A stretch of DNA of 64,000 nt, from NCBI GenBank assembly GCA_020744425.1, contig JAGMUV010000002.1, positions 248,001 through 312,000 on the forward strand, given 5' to 3'. Each line of letters starts with the position of its first letter. Position 1 is the stretch's first letter. The notes beneath the pieces are model-generated. The model saw nothing but the letters and a program-made list of their open reading frames with translations, did no database searches and was not told where the DNA came from. The stretch comes from Dactylonectria macrodidyma. Lineage: Eukaryota; Ascomycota; Sordariomycetes; Hypocreales; Nectriaceae. Positions 22,417 through 35,515 of the stretch are shown here, in pieces. The position numbers and the translations under genes were made by a program.

Positions 22417-23159
22417 AGTGAGTGCCGCCTGGCATCTGATGCATATTTCAGGTGTTTCCTCAAGATAGCTGTGCCCGACCCAACACGACGGTCATCAAAA
22501 ACAACAGATTGAGATAAAATTTTGCATGGACCCACCTCATCTTCAATCCGTGCAGTGAGTGGTGACTAAGGTGGCCCTGATCTGCCTTTCACTGCACATT
22601 CCTGTCAGTGGCAAACGTCTACGCCCCAAATAAGCAGAGAACGAAGCTACAAGACACAGTATGCTCTAACCTGTTGGGCTGAGTCTGCAATGGTTTTTGT
22701 TCTTGTTCTTGTTTTTGTGAGGAACACACAGAACCTTTGGGTACTCACGTCGGTCTTCGAGATCGAGAGTCATGTAGAGCCCCTATGAAATCTAAAATAG
22801 GCACTTTGGAAAATCTTACTATTTCTCGATCATCGCTGATTCCAATTTGACTACGAAATTTTCAGGTGAATCAGTTTATGCGTGCGTTCTACTCAGTCTC
22901 TTGACATATGGTGCTTGACATTGTGATTCGCAACAGCTCCGCTATAGGGTAGGAGAGGCTTGACGGAAATCTCCTGACTGATGCAGTGGAAAAGTATTTG
23001 GTAGCACAATTCTGAATTCAATTCTTCTCGATTTTTACAACCTTCCGATATTCTTTAATAGAATCTCATAAAAATCAGAAATTTTGTGAAGGCCATATTG
23101 GTTGTCGAATTCGCATTCGAGGGCAGCTTCGAGCCACGGACCCTGCAAAAGTTTATGGC
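22417..23159. other. Intergenic, about 0.74 kb
   Basis: I see no gene here. It holds the SET gene promoter and the P450 3' flank. A short TTGTTC/TTGTTT-rich stretch lies near 22693-22718. Confidence 0.45.
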
Positions 23160-24842
23160 TTATGGCAGACGTTTCCTGGTACGACAAAGCAATGGACCCT
23201 CCTTTTCCGAGATGCCCACACTCATCGTTGATATCTTTTGCCCAGGATCCTCCATTTCCAAGTGATAATATTTGACGGTCGTAGATACTAGTTTCAGCAT
23301 GTTCGTCATCGCCATATTGCGACCGATACACATGCGGTGCCCGATACTAAATGGGCTCAAGTATTGTTTGAGGTGTTCGGCATTGGAGCCAAGAAACCGA
23401 GAAGGGTCAAATATGTTGTGATTGTCTCCCCAAATACTTGGATTGTGCTGTACGACATGGTTCAAACTGAAGACAGTTGTCTGATGCTCGTTGTTAGCTC
23501 ATGCAAAACATGAAGTGGACCGGATCCCTACCCCCTTTGGTACAACGTGTCCTTCGATCATGAAGCCTTCCTTGGCCACTACTTTTCGCTCCAGAGGCAT
23601 CGTAAAGACCGAATTCATTCTAAAGTTCTCATTGAGACACGCCATTGTGTACGGTAGAATTCTCTCCAAATCATCTATTGGCACAATGTCGTCGGTAATA
23701 CTGTCGAGCTGTGCGTCCACTTCATTCGTCACCCGCTCGTAGATGGAGGGGTTTTGAAGGATATGAGCGAACAACAGAGTCAGTGTGCCTGAAGTAGTGT
23801 GGGATCCTGCGACACTGAGATTCTATTAGATTGAAGAGCCAGTGGCAGTAGTAGCAGGTTGTTGACCTACATGAATGCGAATGCTTCGGTTTGTACATCA
23901 AGTTCGGTCAGCCTACCGCCAGTCTCAGGGTCGACTGCGTTGATCAAGCATGTGAGGAGATCATTTCTGCTGTCACCCTTTTCTCCCATTCTTTGCCTTA
24001 CGCAGTCAGAAGTAAGGTCCTTTAGTTGTTGTCGAGCTCGGAGCAAGTTCTGAACCCATGGTAATGGGATCCACGGAAGCATGGCCTTCAGAAAAGGCAT
24101 AAATTCCGGCACCATTCCAAGAAGGCAAGCTAGGAAAATATGATTGTTGATAGGTGGGAGCTCAGAAATATCTTGTTTGACTTGCGAGTTGAAGCTTGTC
24201 CTGAAAGCCAAGTCTCCTAGTACATCGAGAACAAAAAACGCGATAAGTTCTTTCAGGTCAAACACTTCTCCCGTATCCGAGTAATGATCGAGGTTTCGGC
24301 GGAATTGCATCAAGTGTTGATCGATATATTGCTCCATTTGTTTTATGGACTGCAAAGAGAAGGCGTGGGCCATCTGGCGACGTCGAAGAGAATGAATCTA
24401 TAATTTCTTGTCAATGAAGTCTACCCTGTCTGATACAGTCTCTCAGGTAACGCACGCTTTCATCCTGTGTGCCAAACAAGTTTGGATTGAAGGACGTGAA
24501 TCCATCGTAAAACTTAGTCTTGGGCAGATGGCGTCCGGCCTTGTAGATGCGAGGGACTGCTCCGCCTTGCCTGAATGAAAGTTGATTGGGTCCTATCCGA
24601 ACAACATCTCCATGTTTCTCATGTAACTTCACTAACGTGTCGGGCATGTGTAGGCTCCAGAGCTGCTGGACTTTCCATAAATTGGTAAATGAGGCAGAGA
24701 ATGGGCCTGGATACTTGGACAAGGGATGAAGATAGTGGTAATAGACGATCTGCAAGGTCAAAAGCAAAGATGCCACAACCAGTATCAAAACAGGGACCAG
24801 AAGCGCCTTCGTTATGGCATGGGTGTAGCTTGCAGTGTCCAT
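23160..24842 (-). CDS. Cytochrome P450 monooxygenase
   Basis: A membrane-anchored P450 of 505 residues from four exons (24842-24456, 24397-23871, 23814-23532, 23480-23160). The N-terminal anchor is a long hydrophobic helix (ALLVPVLILVVASLLL), followed by the hinge HPLSKYPGPF. The I-helix motif is VAGSHTTSGTL, the K-helix motif is ENFR, and the heme loop is FSIGHRMCIGRN with the ligand Cys. All four joins keep frame, so the enzyme looks intact. The AGSHTT signature and overall pattern resemble the benzoate 4-monooxygenase-like group, but the substrate is unproven. It is not adjacent to other biosynthetic enzymes, so it may be a detoxification P450. Confidence 0.88.
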
Positions 24843-25395
24843 GGTTGTTTTCTGTCACCTTTTTTCGTGACTTATTGAATAGACCTCGAAGTTGCACCGG
24901 TCAAACATGGAATATTTCAGACTTTTCTGTCTCACAACAAGTACTATAGCAATCATAACCCTCGTAATTGCCTGCCATTGCCGTTACTGATGCCGCGTAC
25001 GGAGCATTCGGGAGGCGGAGACACATCTGACCAGAGCTCGGAAGCGGGGCAAGGAGGGGCTCGGAAGCGGAAATAGCGTCGTTCAACACAAGCAATGCCA
25101 GTCTACGCCAGCGAAGGACACTCAAACCATTAGCTATTATCGTGGCAAAGCTCGGAAAGTCAAAGTCGCCTTTCCCAGCGAGCTAGCTTTTGGTCATGAT
25201 CGTCAAGGGTAACACTCGGTAGACAGCTTATGCGGGCTACGTGATGCCTCGGGACGTTAACTAAGTCCGTCACAGTCGTTACATCTGGCTAAGGTTCCGA
25301 GGAGTATAGTTTCAGAGTGTTTACGGTACTGGATAAGGTAGGGACACTATATCCTCAATTGCCGACTCTACTTGCCGGTGAAGACTTCATCTACG
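24843..25395. other. Intergenic, about 0.55 kb
   Basis: I see no gene here. A repeated GCTCGGAAGCGG motif occurs at about 25036 and 25058, similar to the hexanucleotide array near 29.9 kb. Confidence 0.4.
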
Positions 25396-26468
25396 CTACT
25401 GCAGTTGATCCTCTGAGTCCAGAAAGCGAATGGCCCTCCTCAAGCTCTCCACTGCGATGACGCTGTTTCCTTCCTCCCCTTCCACATTCACATTGCCGGC
25501 CCTTGCGTCAAACCCATGCTCTGCGTCCTCGGGGAATTCTGTGATCACCGGGACCCCCGCCTCTCGGAGTTTGTCCGCTGCCTTCAGACTGTTCTCCACA
25601 GGGACAGCTGAGTCGTTGAGCCCATGGAGCAACATTGTGCGAGGGACGTTGGCCAAGTCGCCGAACGAACAGGGAAAGAGGATTTTGTGTTCCTTTGGGA
25701 CTGCTTGGACACCGTCTTTGGCAATTGCACGGCTGAGGCCATACCACTCATGTAATCTGGGAATCGAGCGTCGATGTGGAGCGCAGAGACCAGTGCAAAC
25801 CTGCGATCTCGGGCCGGATCACCAATCAGGGGGTAAGCCGATATGGCCTTCTTGTCTGCTGTCTTGCCTCCGTTGGGGAAGTCGTGGAATACGGGCTCTG
25901 TGTCGATGACCGGTCTTCCAAAGATGTTGGACCCAGTCGTCGTGTAGCGACTACCAGCGGGGTCAAGCATTCCGTAGATAAGTAGTAGACTGTCAGGTGT
26001 CTCAACGGCCGTCATCGAAGTTGACAAGGCTAAATAGCCACCAGCGCTTGAACCAGCTACATGCACAGTGCCAACGGAGCGACCTAGGAGATCCGAAAGG
26101 CTGGATCGCACCCATGCATAGGCATCCTTTGCATCTTCGATCGCGCTGTGTGCCGCCGTTTCTGGCATCAATCGATAATCGGGTGTGACGAAGATCCATT
26201 TGCGAGAGGCGCACGCGTGAATGAGCCAGTACGGTAAGAAAGTGTATCGATCACCAACAATCTGTCATTGTGAGTCATTGACGTAATCCGGGACCCTTAG
26301 ATTGCTCACAAGAAACCCGCCATGGTAGTGGACTAGAACAGTGCTGGGAGAGCTATCCGTCTCTTCCGGGTAGATCACATCGATGAAGATGCTTCCTTCT
26401 GGCGTAGACTTGAAGCTGAAGGTTTTCGATGTGTAGCCATCGAACCGGTCGAGAGGAAAAGACTTCAT
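25396..26468 (-). pseudogene. Alpha/beta hydrolase (esterase), frameshifted
   Basis: An acetyl-esterase/HSL-like hydrolase in two exons (26468-26310 and 26261-25396). The oxyanion motif HYHGGFL, the nucleophile motif AGSSAGG, the acid-bearing loop LLHGLNDSAVP and the His in DAEHGFDA are all present. Exon 2 is one base short of frame: the segment ending FPDYMSGM must change frame near 25745 to read GLSRAIAKDG and the normal C-terminus. As it stands the protein would lose the Asp and His of the triad. A 29-nt GT-AG interval at the break is too short for an intron. It is either a recently broken gene or a base error. A Zn2Cys6 regulator lies immediately upstream in the same direction. The start is the only ATG upstream of the conserved region. 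Confidence 0.7.
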
Positions 26469-26876
26469 CGTGGAGCAAAATCGCTGGGCTTGAAACAATG
26501 GAGAAGGTCGCGACTGTCTGAATAGAATGAGGTTTTGAAACTGAATTGGCTGTTAATATGGTCGTTGAAATAGGGTGCCATAGGCAAGAGAAAAGGCTTG
26601 TTCGTTTGGTCAATGGTGTCTTGTTTGTTTTACAGTCGCGGAACCTCTTCCGGCTGAGCTAGGGCTTCAGTGGACCTGGTCACCTGGCATATCACACGCT
26701 CTCAGTCAGGTGACAAATAGACCATGGAGTGACGTAGACATCTAATCGATGACATCCTTACTCCATTATTGCGCTCGACTCTCTTGCGCCTACAGTGGAA
26801 CGGGTCATGCATCGAATTCTAAGTGTCAATTTTGTTCCAAGCCTTGGCCGGAGTGGTTCCCGACTTTTGGCATACT
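26469..26876. other. Intergenic, about 0.4 kb
   Basis: I see no gene here. It is the promoter region of the esterase-like gene and the 3' flank of the regulator at 26877. Confidence 0.45.
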
Positions 26877-29131
26877 TCATTCCCAATGAATGAATGGGGA
26901 ATTGAAAAAGCTGTTTGGCTCTCCGGGAAAATCAAACAGCATATTTAGATGTTCTCTCACCAGTGGCCCTCCCGCAAGGTCATCTGGCACCTCCGTCCCT
27001 CCCGATGAAGCCAGATTAAGTGGCAGCTCTGGAAACAGCTCGCCGAACATGAGAGAACTAGAAGGATAGTCCGTATAAGACGGACCATTTCTAGTTGGAT
27101 TATCGACTATCGGACGATTGAATAGCTTCGCTTGTAGATCCCGCAGACCCTGAAGCCGGTTCCACAGTCGCATCAACAGCCCCGAACGAGTGCTAAGCTG
27201 CTTAATCAGATCCAGTGCAATGTCAAACTCATGCCTCACGCTTTCAGCAAACATTGAGCTTGCGTTTACAACTGCTAGCAGCAGATTCCCAAACGCTGTC
27301 AACAATAAATGTTTGAAGAAGAGCGGCCAAGTCTTGACGTACACCGTGTACTCGTTTAGGTCTGAAAGCGTCTGGAGTGACTCTTTTGCAATCCTCACGG
27401 CCACGTGGGCATGTGGCTCATCCTGGACGATACGTGCAGCTGACTGCAGGGTTGGACGGTAAATCAAGTTGTGAAGATGGCTTCTCCGTAAAAAAAGAAC
27501 TGCCTGCATGTAGCTGGTATCGTTGTTGGTGCCACTTTGCTGCAGTCCAGCTTGGTCGAGCTTGAGGTCTTTGGGAAGTTGTCCATACCACCGAGTTATC
27601 TGGCATTCTAGGAAATCGAGTTCATCCATACTGATGTCGGCTTCCTTCTCGCCCTGGCTGTTTAATATCTGCCAAGTTTTGCCGGCCAGTTTGGTCCACC
27701 CTAGGAGGGCAGAAACTGAAGGCCCAAAGTTGTACTGGAGAAGTGAGTAAAGAACGTCCAAGCAATGAGAATCTGCTAAAGACTTACCATGGTAAACAAC
27801 GATGAATCAACATAGGAATCTTGAATAGAAAATGGTACTCCTTGGCCGAGGCTGGTTCTTCTCTCGAGCATGTAAACGCACCAGAATGTTCGCAATGCGT
27901 CTGACCTCTCCATATCATTCGAAAAGGTATTCTCAATCGTGGCCCGGCGATGCAAGCCCATTTCAAGGCAAAGCCTTGCCGCAAAACCCACCATTCTGCC
28001 AGTCCGGACTTCTTCGTCCAGATGGTAGTAGTACAACGCCTGTTCATCCATGAGCCTCAGTCAATGTCGCCACCGGGAATGCCTTCACTCACCATGAGTA
28101 CCAAAATCTGAATGCCGTCAATAGTGTTGGAGTTCCAGATTAATCCCTCAACCGCTTCTCTCGTGCTCTGGATAAGTCTCTGCGCGTTGTCATTCCCACC
28201 TACTGTCTCCACAGTCCGGCCGATGGCGAGAACAATCTTCAGCTTGTTTGTTTCGTCGGTGAAGAGGGCTTCCACTAGAGACCCTCGACTCGCCTTTACA
28301 CCCTCGGCTTGGGCGTTTTCGATGGCCGTAAACACGGAATTGGCTGTTTCCAACATCTTTTGTTGGTCTACAACTGGATATAGCGCACCTGATCCATTGT
28401 ACCACTGTTTGATAAGCTTGATAGCATCCTCTCTCCGTATGTCCCACAACGGATCTACCGCTAATAATTTCATGAAAGGGCCGTATTGCGCTAGCTGAGA
28501 GGAGATACTGGGAGACAATCCGGCGTCTGCTTTTGACTTGTCGAGTATAGCCGAAGGCATGCCCATGGCTCTGAGATTCCCACTCACAACGTTCAACGTG
28601 AATTCTGAGCTGGAGGGGCCACAAAACTCCGGAGAGTCGACGTTTTGGTCACTAGGAGATCTGAAAGCTTGCACACTGCCTACCGAGCTCGTCCGTGGCT
28701 CCGATACTGATTCCACTTGATTGTAGGATTGTATCCCTGCCGAGCCAGTAGAACTCGTGAGGGTCTGATTTACTGATAATGCGGCAATAGTCGGACTTGC
28801 TGGGCCTGCGGTCCTAGAAATGCCAGAATCAGTTTCTATCGATACATGCGAGATCAATGAAAAGCTAACTTTGACTCTGGCCTGTGGTCATGCTGCTTAT
28901 TCACATAGACGCATTTAGAAGAGGATCCAGCGCATTTCGCGCAGGGATTGGCGCCATCGCATTTGATCTTCCTCCGCTTGCATTCATTACTGGCCAATTT
29001 TAGTACGGGAGTGGGAATTTGAGAAGCGAAACCTACCAGGCCTTGTTCACATATTGGCCCCTTCTAGAACGAGATACTTGCTGCCTGTACCGCTTGTGAT
29101 GGCTGTCGTGATTGTTGCTGTCGGCATCCAT
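26877..29131 (-). CDS. Zn2Cys6 transcription factor
   Basis: A fungal Gal4-type regulator of 681 residues in five exons (29131-29037, 28989-28870, 28813-28093, 28039-27788, 27734-26877). The binuclear zinc cluster is KACNECKRRKIKC followed by DGANPCAKCAGSSSKC, near residues 30-60, and an intron splits it after the first cysteine. The middle homology region includes LYYYHLDEEVRTG and RLCLEMGLHRR, with RRTSLGQGVPF after it, typical of the fungal_trans domain. The protein should act in the nucleus. It lies directly upstream of the esterase-like gene, which it might control; this is a guess from position. All joins keep frame and the gene looks intact. Confidence 0.88.
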
Positions 29132-30207
29132 ATTCTTTTTTCCATAACCGAGGGTGACAAATTGGAAGAGGAACGCGGGGTTGCACCTCTCCCCGCAAAC
29201 TAAAGCAATCCACAGCGGTCAGCTGCGGCAGGAATAAGCTTTATAACTGGTTGAAATTTAAGAAAACCTTCTAGAACCTCCAGGTTTCTCACGCTAATCT
29301 TCTGAAGACACCAGTTTACTCGAATGCCCTGCTTCACCCCAGTTCGCCAGATCTTCCAAACACTAGAAGGACGTAGGATGACATAGCAACGTGTAGCGAG
29401 TCCCAGTTATCCGGATCTACTCGATTTTTGGATTGAACCTCCATTCTTAAAATAAGAGAAAGAGCCTACTTTGTGCGAAAGCAGCTGAAGCAGCATTGCC
29501 GCATCAAGATGATGTGTTCGGCCTGCTTGTTCTTATTCCTCCCTGCAACTGCATGTTCTTGAGAGGCCTGGGCACAGCGCGGTATCTCATTGCTAAAACC
29601 TACTTCAACCTATTTATTGTATCATTGCCTGATTGCGCATTACTTTACTGACGGTTTTCATTCACTAACGCGAGACGCGCGCTGATCCTCGGGGTTTACG
29701 TAGCCCGCTAATTTCAAGCGCGCTCTCTTGCAATGTTCAATGGCCTCACCCTCCCCAAAGAAGCAACAAACGAGGGCACTCCGTAAAGTCACAGAACCCC
29801 TTTTCTACAGGATTTCATTATAATCCACCAACAGTTGATATCGATGTCGCCTGTTTCGAGAGGGGTTTGATACCCCGCGCCGTTTTGCAATTGGTCGAGC
29901 CTCGGAAGCGGAAACGGAAGCGGAAGCGGAAGCGGAAGCCGATCGCTTGACGACTTGTTTCACGGTGATGAATCTACGAGTTGATTGTCTAACCTGATGT
30001 GATTTAAAATATCCCGAGCAGATCCGGTGATCAAATCCTGGGGTAAGAAAGCGGGGTGCATGCGGCATGGAGATGCGGCAAGCTGATCAAATTGTGAGAA
30101 ATGTTTGGTGAGTGTTTCGAGTAGTAATTTTCATATAAGACTAAGCCATACTCTAGATGCAACATCAAGCCTCCATCATCATATCACATCACCGCATCTA
30201 AATCACA
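29132..30207. other. Divergent intergenic region, about 1.1 kb
   Basis: I see no gene here. It holds promoters for the regulator (minus) and the MFS permease (plus), and an imperfect GGAAGC array near 29904-29939. Confidence 0.5.
29904..29939. repeat. Hexanucleotide microsatellite (GGAAGC)n
   Basis: Six units of GGAAGC, the second being GGAAAC. Antisense reading would encode Ser-Ala runs, but no gene is supported there. Confidence 0.9.
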
Positions 30208-31837
30208 ATGGCTGGCCTCGATGTCAAAGAATTAGTGTCTCATGATAATTCCAAGATCATTACTGAGATCGACCACCGGGAGAACGCAGCCGGGAGTGGA
30301 AGCTCTCTGAAGGACCGGTGAGCAAACAGTATTTCTCACTAATTTGATATCTTCGACACTAAGACAAGTCACAGTCAGCCAGCAGTCGAATTTGATGCCA
30401 AAGCCGAGGCTCGTCTTCGACGAAAGATCGATTTATATATTGTTCCAACTGTTGCCATTATTTACCTCTTCTGTTTCATTGACAGGGCAAACATTGGTAT
30501 ATAAGATCTAATCTCCCACTCTTGTGTTCCTTACTCATCAATCATTAGGAAACGCAAGATTGGCCGGCTTTGAAGCCGATTTGAATTTAACCGGGTTTGA
30601 CTACAACCAGATTCTCTCCATCTTCTATGTCTCGTACATCGTGTTCGAGATTCCGTCGAACTTGGCCTGCAAATGGATTGGCCCTGGGTGGTTTCTCCCT
30701 TGCATTACCCTCTGCTTCGGGATCGTGACGGTCTCTTTTGCCTTTGTGTCAACTCTCGAAGCTGCATGCGGCGTCCGGTTTCTTCTAGGCTTGTTCGAGG
30801 CTGGGATGCTGCCAGGCATCGCTTACTATCTATCACGGTGGTACAGAAGAGATGAGCTCGCATTCAGACTTTCGCTTTACATCGTCATGTCGTCTCTTGC
30901 GGGGGCATTCGGCGGGCTCCTAGCCTCTGCCATTTTGACCCTGGACAACTTTGGGAGCACTCGACGATGGCAGATGATTTTCGCAATCGAGGGGATCATC
31001 ACCATCTGTCTTGCTCTCATCTCATTCTTTACCCTCACTGATCGGCCCGAGACGGCACGATGGCTTACGGAGGAAGAAAAAGAGCTAGCCATAGCCCGCG
31101 TCAAATCAGAGCGTGTTGGCACAACTGAAGTGTTGGACAAACTCAATTCGAAGAAGGTTTTGGCCGGGATATGGAACCCAGTCACAATCTCAAGCGCATT
31201 CGTTTTCCTGCTTGGAAACGTCACTGTCCAGGGCCTCGCGTTCTTCGCACCGACCATTGTGAGAACGATTTATCCAGAGAAATCAACAGTCGCCGTCCAG
31301 TTGTTTACGGTTCCACCATATATCGTTGGAGGATTCTTCATCCTTTTGATCAACTTCCTGAGTTGGAAAACCGGGCGTCGAAATCTATTTCTCATCATCA
31401 GCGCCCCTCCAATTATGGTGGGCTACACCATCTTCCTCGCTACCACGAATCCTCAGGCTCGATACGGCGCAACGTTCCTTATCGTTTCTGGCGCGTTCAA
31501 CTCGGGAGCGCTTTGCAATGCACAAGTATCGGCAAATGTTGTCTCCGACACAGCAAGATCTTCAGCAATTGCGACAAATGTCATGTTTGGCAACATCGGG
31601 GGGTTGATTGCCAGCTGGTCGTATCTCTCTACCGACAGCCCCAACTATCATATTGGCAACGGGCTCAACTTGGGAACATCTTCCATCATGCTCATCACAG
31701 TTGTCCTGCTTCAGATTTGGGCGACTTCAGATAATCGCAAGCGCAACAGCAAGGTCGATGTAGAGTTAGCCGGACTACAGGCAAGCGATGTCGAGAATCT
31801 CGATTGGAAGCATCCGGAATTCAGATGGCGATTGTGA
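30208..31837 (+). CDS. MFS permease, ACS (Dal5-like) family
   Basis: An anion:cation symporter-family permease of 506 residues in three exons (30208-30317, 30375-30496, 30549-31837). The segment LRRKIDLYIVPTVA and the FIDRANIGNARLAGFEADL loop in the first helices are diagnostic for this family, as are GLFEAGMLPG and YLSRWYRRDEL. Twelve helices are expected. Relatives take up carboxylates such as allantoate, nicotinate, tartrate and other organic acids. The gene lies upstream of the pectin methylesterase, in the same direction. A role in importing pectin breakdown products is possible but unproven. The gene looks intact. Confidence 0.88.
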
Positions 31838-32360
31838 TTGGCTTCACTAAATACTACCACAGTACTCTCACAAGCACGAAACCTGAGACGGCGGTGTGAT
31901 TTTCATGGCATGGGCTACGTAATGTGCGCGGTCATGCACTCGTCTGCTTAAAAGGGTTGAATCTAGTTGAACTTACTTCGTTAGAGCATCCGTGTTAACC
32001 GTCAAGTCTGCCACAAATAATCTGGGGTTTAATCACCTTTCACAACTGAGGCTTGTAATTTGTGGAATTCAATCTTCCATGAAGCGATCGGCTTGGGTGG
32101 AGCCACTACCCCGTGAACGGCCCTCGGAAATCCGGAGGGTTCGTAGCTATGATTGGAGGGATTTCTAGGAGTGATTGCTAACCCCATATCTGGCTAAAAT
32201 GGACATCCTTGCCATCGCGGGGGAAACACCAGATACCACCAGTGGCTTGGGTGTATGGGATGGTAGATAATTTGCTGAGAATGCGACTTTGTGGGCTCTG
32301 GAGTGATATATAATAGATCGTGCCAAGACTATACCATACTGCAGGATCACACACCCGACA
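31838..32360. other. Intergenic, promoter of pectin methylesterase
   Basis: I see no gene here. It contains the MFS 3' UTR and the pectin methylesterase promoter, including a TATA-like element at 32307-32314. Confidence 0.5.
32307..32314 (+). promoter_or_regulatory. TATA-like element
   Basis: TATATAAT lies about 50 bases upstream of the pectin methylesterase start codon. Position and sequence fit a TATA box of an inducible gene. Confidence 0.4.
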
Positions 32361-33608
32361 ATGCCTTCCCTGCTATTTTCAATTCTTTTGGCTTTGCCAT
32401 TGGCAGCCCTTGCGAAAAGTCCCGCCAAGACTTATAGTCTCTGTCAAAAGAAGACACAAGATCCATTGGCTCATTGTCCGCATGGCACACTATACGTGAG
32501 CCAGGATAATGGTTCCGACTTCACCACTATCCAAGACGCCATCAACTCATTGCCACAGGATGATTCACCTCAATTCATTCTCATCGCTGCAGGCACTTAT
32601 CGAGAACAACTGAATGTGACTCGTCAAGGACCACTCACGCTCCTGGGACAAAGCAACAAGCCTTGGAAAGGTAGTCTTTACTCGGATGTCACGTACAACG
32701 AAAGTCCTCAGAACGAAGTCCAAGTCTTCCATGACGCTGCAAACTATCAATCCAGCTTTCCCGACAACATTGACACGGGCGTGCTTACTGTTGGTCCCAC
32801 GTATAACGCGACCAAGGTTGGATCAGGCCCGACTGGCTTTCAAGTCCCCGAAGACACCCCTTTTGGATGCTCCGACTTTCGCGCGTATAACATTGATTTC
32901 CGGAACGAATGGGCACCGCGGTCTTCCGGACCAGCTCACGCGGTTGGTGCCGGTTACGCAAACCTTGGGTTCTACTCGTGTGGCTTTTATAGCTACCAAG
33001 ACACAGTAAGATGACAATCCACACACAGTCTAAGCAACTACTGACATGTTCAGGTATATATCGGAAAGCTTGCAAACACTGTGATGTACGATTGCATTGT
33101 TGCAGGCCAGACAGATTTCTTGTATGGCTTTGGTACACTTTTCATCGACCAATCAACTCTCCTGCTGCGAGGCTGTGGTGGCGGCATAACGGCGTGGAAA
33201 GGCACAAACACCACTTTTGAGAACAAATATGGCGTGTATATCGCCGATTCCAAGGTCTTGGCCACAAACACAACTGTCCTGGCGGCTAGCGCAGGGAAAT
33301 GCTCCCTTGGCCGGCCATGGAACTCCATCCATCGGTCTCTTTTTAGAAGCACATACTTTGATGAGACTATCCTTCCCGCTGGATACACAATCTGGGCTGG
33401 GAAGGACAACTTCAACAACTTGACGACGATGGCAGTCTACAAGACTAAGGGCCCTGGAAACAATGCGACAGCTCAAGCGGCGAGTGGTGTCACGGAAATT
33501 TGGGATGCGAAGTCGGCCCGCCCGTATTTCTGGCCAGTCGATGTTTTCATGACGCCCACGGGGGCTCAGCCAAATGTGCGCTGGATTGACGCCACTGTCA
33601 GGCACTAG
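32361..33608 (+). CDS. Secreted pectin methylesterase (CE8)
   Basis: A pectinesterase that removes methyl groups from homogalacturonan, acting outside the cell. Two exons (32361-33005 and 33054-33608) give 399 residues; the intron is only 48 nt. The signal peptide MPSLLFSILLALPLAALA is clear. The beta-helix carries the family motifs in order: GFYSYQDT (catalytic Gln and Asp region), QTDFLYG with the second catalytic Asp, and LGRPW with the substrate-binding Arg. Several N-x-T/S sites suggest glycosylation. All active-site residues I can check are present. It is next to an ACS permease and a Zn2Cys6 regulator, and a pectate lyase lies 6 kb away, which suggests a pectin-use neighbourhood. Confidence 0.92.
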
Positions 33609-33756
33609 GACCGTGCAAAGATGGCATGATAGGGGTCCGATTAGAGCGTTAATCACATGGAATCTATCTTCTAATTCTATTTTTATCATTAAATTCCTGT
33701 CCAGCAAGCCTTATTCACACTCTAGATTAGGCATATCTATTCTAAATGGAACGTAT

Positions 33757-35515
33757 TTAACTAAGACTCATAGCTTCTAAACTACATCCACAGGACGTAA
33801 AATACCACCCGAGTGACCGCTCAATATTCCTCATCTTTTGCGGTATCTCGTCCCCTTGTTTCCTATCCATCATGCTCAACAGAACGGCCGCCATCCGCGA
33901 ACTCTTATCGCAAGCCACAAGAATATCCTTGACATCCTGGCGTAAATCAGCATCGCGGCACTTCCACAGCACGAAGGTCAGTGGCCGCATGATTGCATTG
34001 TCCAGAAGAAAGGTCTTGGTAAGTCCCTGGTAATGCTGCTGCAACTCTCTCGCCGTGTGTAATATCTCACGATAGACTTGCTTCACGTCTGGTAGGAGGT
34101 TGGCATCTCGACGGTGATGCAGATGGAGATTTATCAGTGTCTCAAGATAGAGCGACTCCAGAATGCAGGCCTGGAGGAGCGTGGAGGGCTCATCAGCTTT
34201 CCTCTGCCTTGCAGATTGGAGGAGAGGTGCGAAGTTCTTGTGCCATCTTTCGAGAGCTCCTAGGGATTCCTCCCATGCTGCATTTCCGAGGGCCATCTGT
34301 CCCTGAGCATCATGAGTGATGTCGTATGATGACAACGTGTCGTTTTCTGAATCCAGCGATGGTGTCGATGAAGATGACTGAACATCGGATTTGTTGGTTT
34401 GCATGCGATGAAGCAGGAAATTTTGCGTCACGCCCAACCACTTCAGTGCTTTTGCCAGGTCTTGGAAAAAATCAGGCATGTCCAGTACAGAATGTTGACT
34501 CTTGAGGCTATAAGAGGGCCATTCTGTGACTTTATCAACTCGGGAGCCGGAAAAGCCCAAGTCGAGAGCCCATGGCTGGGTGGTGAGACGCTGCAGCAGC
34601 TCGACGGCGGCTGCCTCAATAGAGGAGAGAGGCAACTTGGAAAATGGCAGGTTGGCCTCCCTGCATCTCTGTTCGAAGTAGGTATTAAAAATTCGACAGC
34701 CATAGTTAAAATGGATAAAGGCGGTGGGCATGTCACCGCGCAACATGTCGTAGGTGACAAAAAGAATGGATACGAGAACCACGGTGAGGAGTGCGCTGGT
34801 TGAAGATTCCGTGTCTCTAATAGCTCGAAGGGCGCGGTTGTAATGCGTCAGCGACATTTGGTACAGCATCTCATCGGCAGCTGGGTCCGATTCGGGGACG
34901 GTAAAGGGGCTGGTGGCAGCGCCAATGGCACAGCAGACCTCGCGGACGGCGACATTTTGGTGGGCGATCTGTGGGGTCATGGCCGATAATATATTGACCG
35001 GCATGGTGCCGGCTTGTTCGTTGGAGAATATGAAGACGGAAAACATGTCCCATTGCTGCTGGTCCTTGAAGAGGTTTAGGACGTAGCTGGGCTCCAGCAA
35101 GATGCGGCAATCAGGCACAGTACCTGGGGTTAGTACAGATGGCAGTGAAATGTCACACGCTAGCCCTGCCTTGACACATCTTCGACATGTGGGCTTGTCT
35201 TCGTCGCATTTGATACGTCGGCGTCTAGTTATCGAGCTGTGAGCCAGCCACGGTACCCAGGACATTCACACATGGCAGACGCAACTTGAGTGGGGGGGGG
35301 GAACCAACCTGCACTGCTTGCACCCGGTCTTTGTCTTAGGAGCCTTGGCCTTTTTATGCCGGACTGGGTTCAGGATTAAGAGGCCTGCACCTGGAAGCTT
35401 GACCTACAGCCGAGAGACGCGTTGCAGTCAGCGAGATTGCCGTGTCTGCCGAGACTCAAGCACCGAACAAACGTACCTTGCCTCTCAAGCGAGAGACGCC
35501 GTCCTGATCCGACAT
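33757..35515 (-). CDS. Zn2Cys6 transcription factor
   Basis: A Gal4-type regulator of 533 residues in three exons (35515-35477, 35403-35309, 35224-33757). The zinc cluster reads TGCKQC then, across an intron, RRRRIKCDEDKPTCRRC and LAC. The first exon encodes just 13 residues (MSDQDGVSRLRGK); without it the frame has no ATG. The rest resembles the short fungal-specific TF group with a conserved helical C-terminal domain but no classical fungal_trans motif that I can point to. It is convergent with the pectin methylesterase, whose stop lies about 150 bp away. Control of nearby pectin genes is possible by position only. The intron that splits the cluster contains a run of ten G. Confidence 0.85.

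Noticed and set aside
29805..30068. Frame encoding Ser-Ala repeats on the minus strand
   Set aside because: Its only notable feature is translation of the GGAAGC microsatellite.
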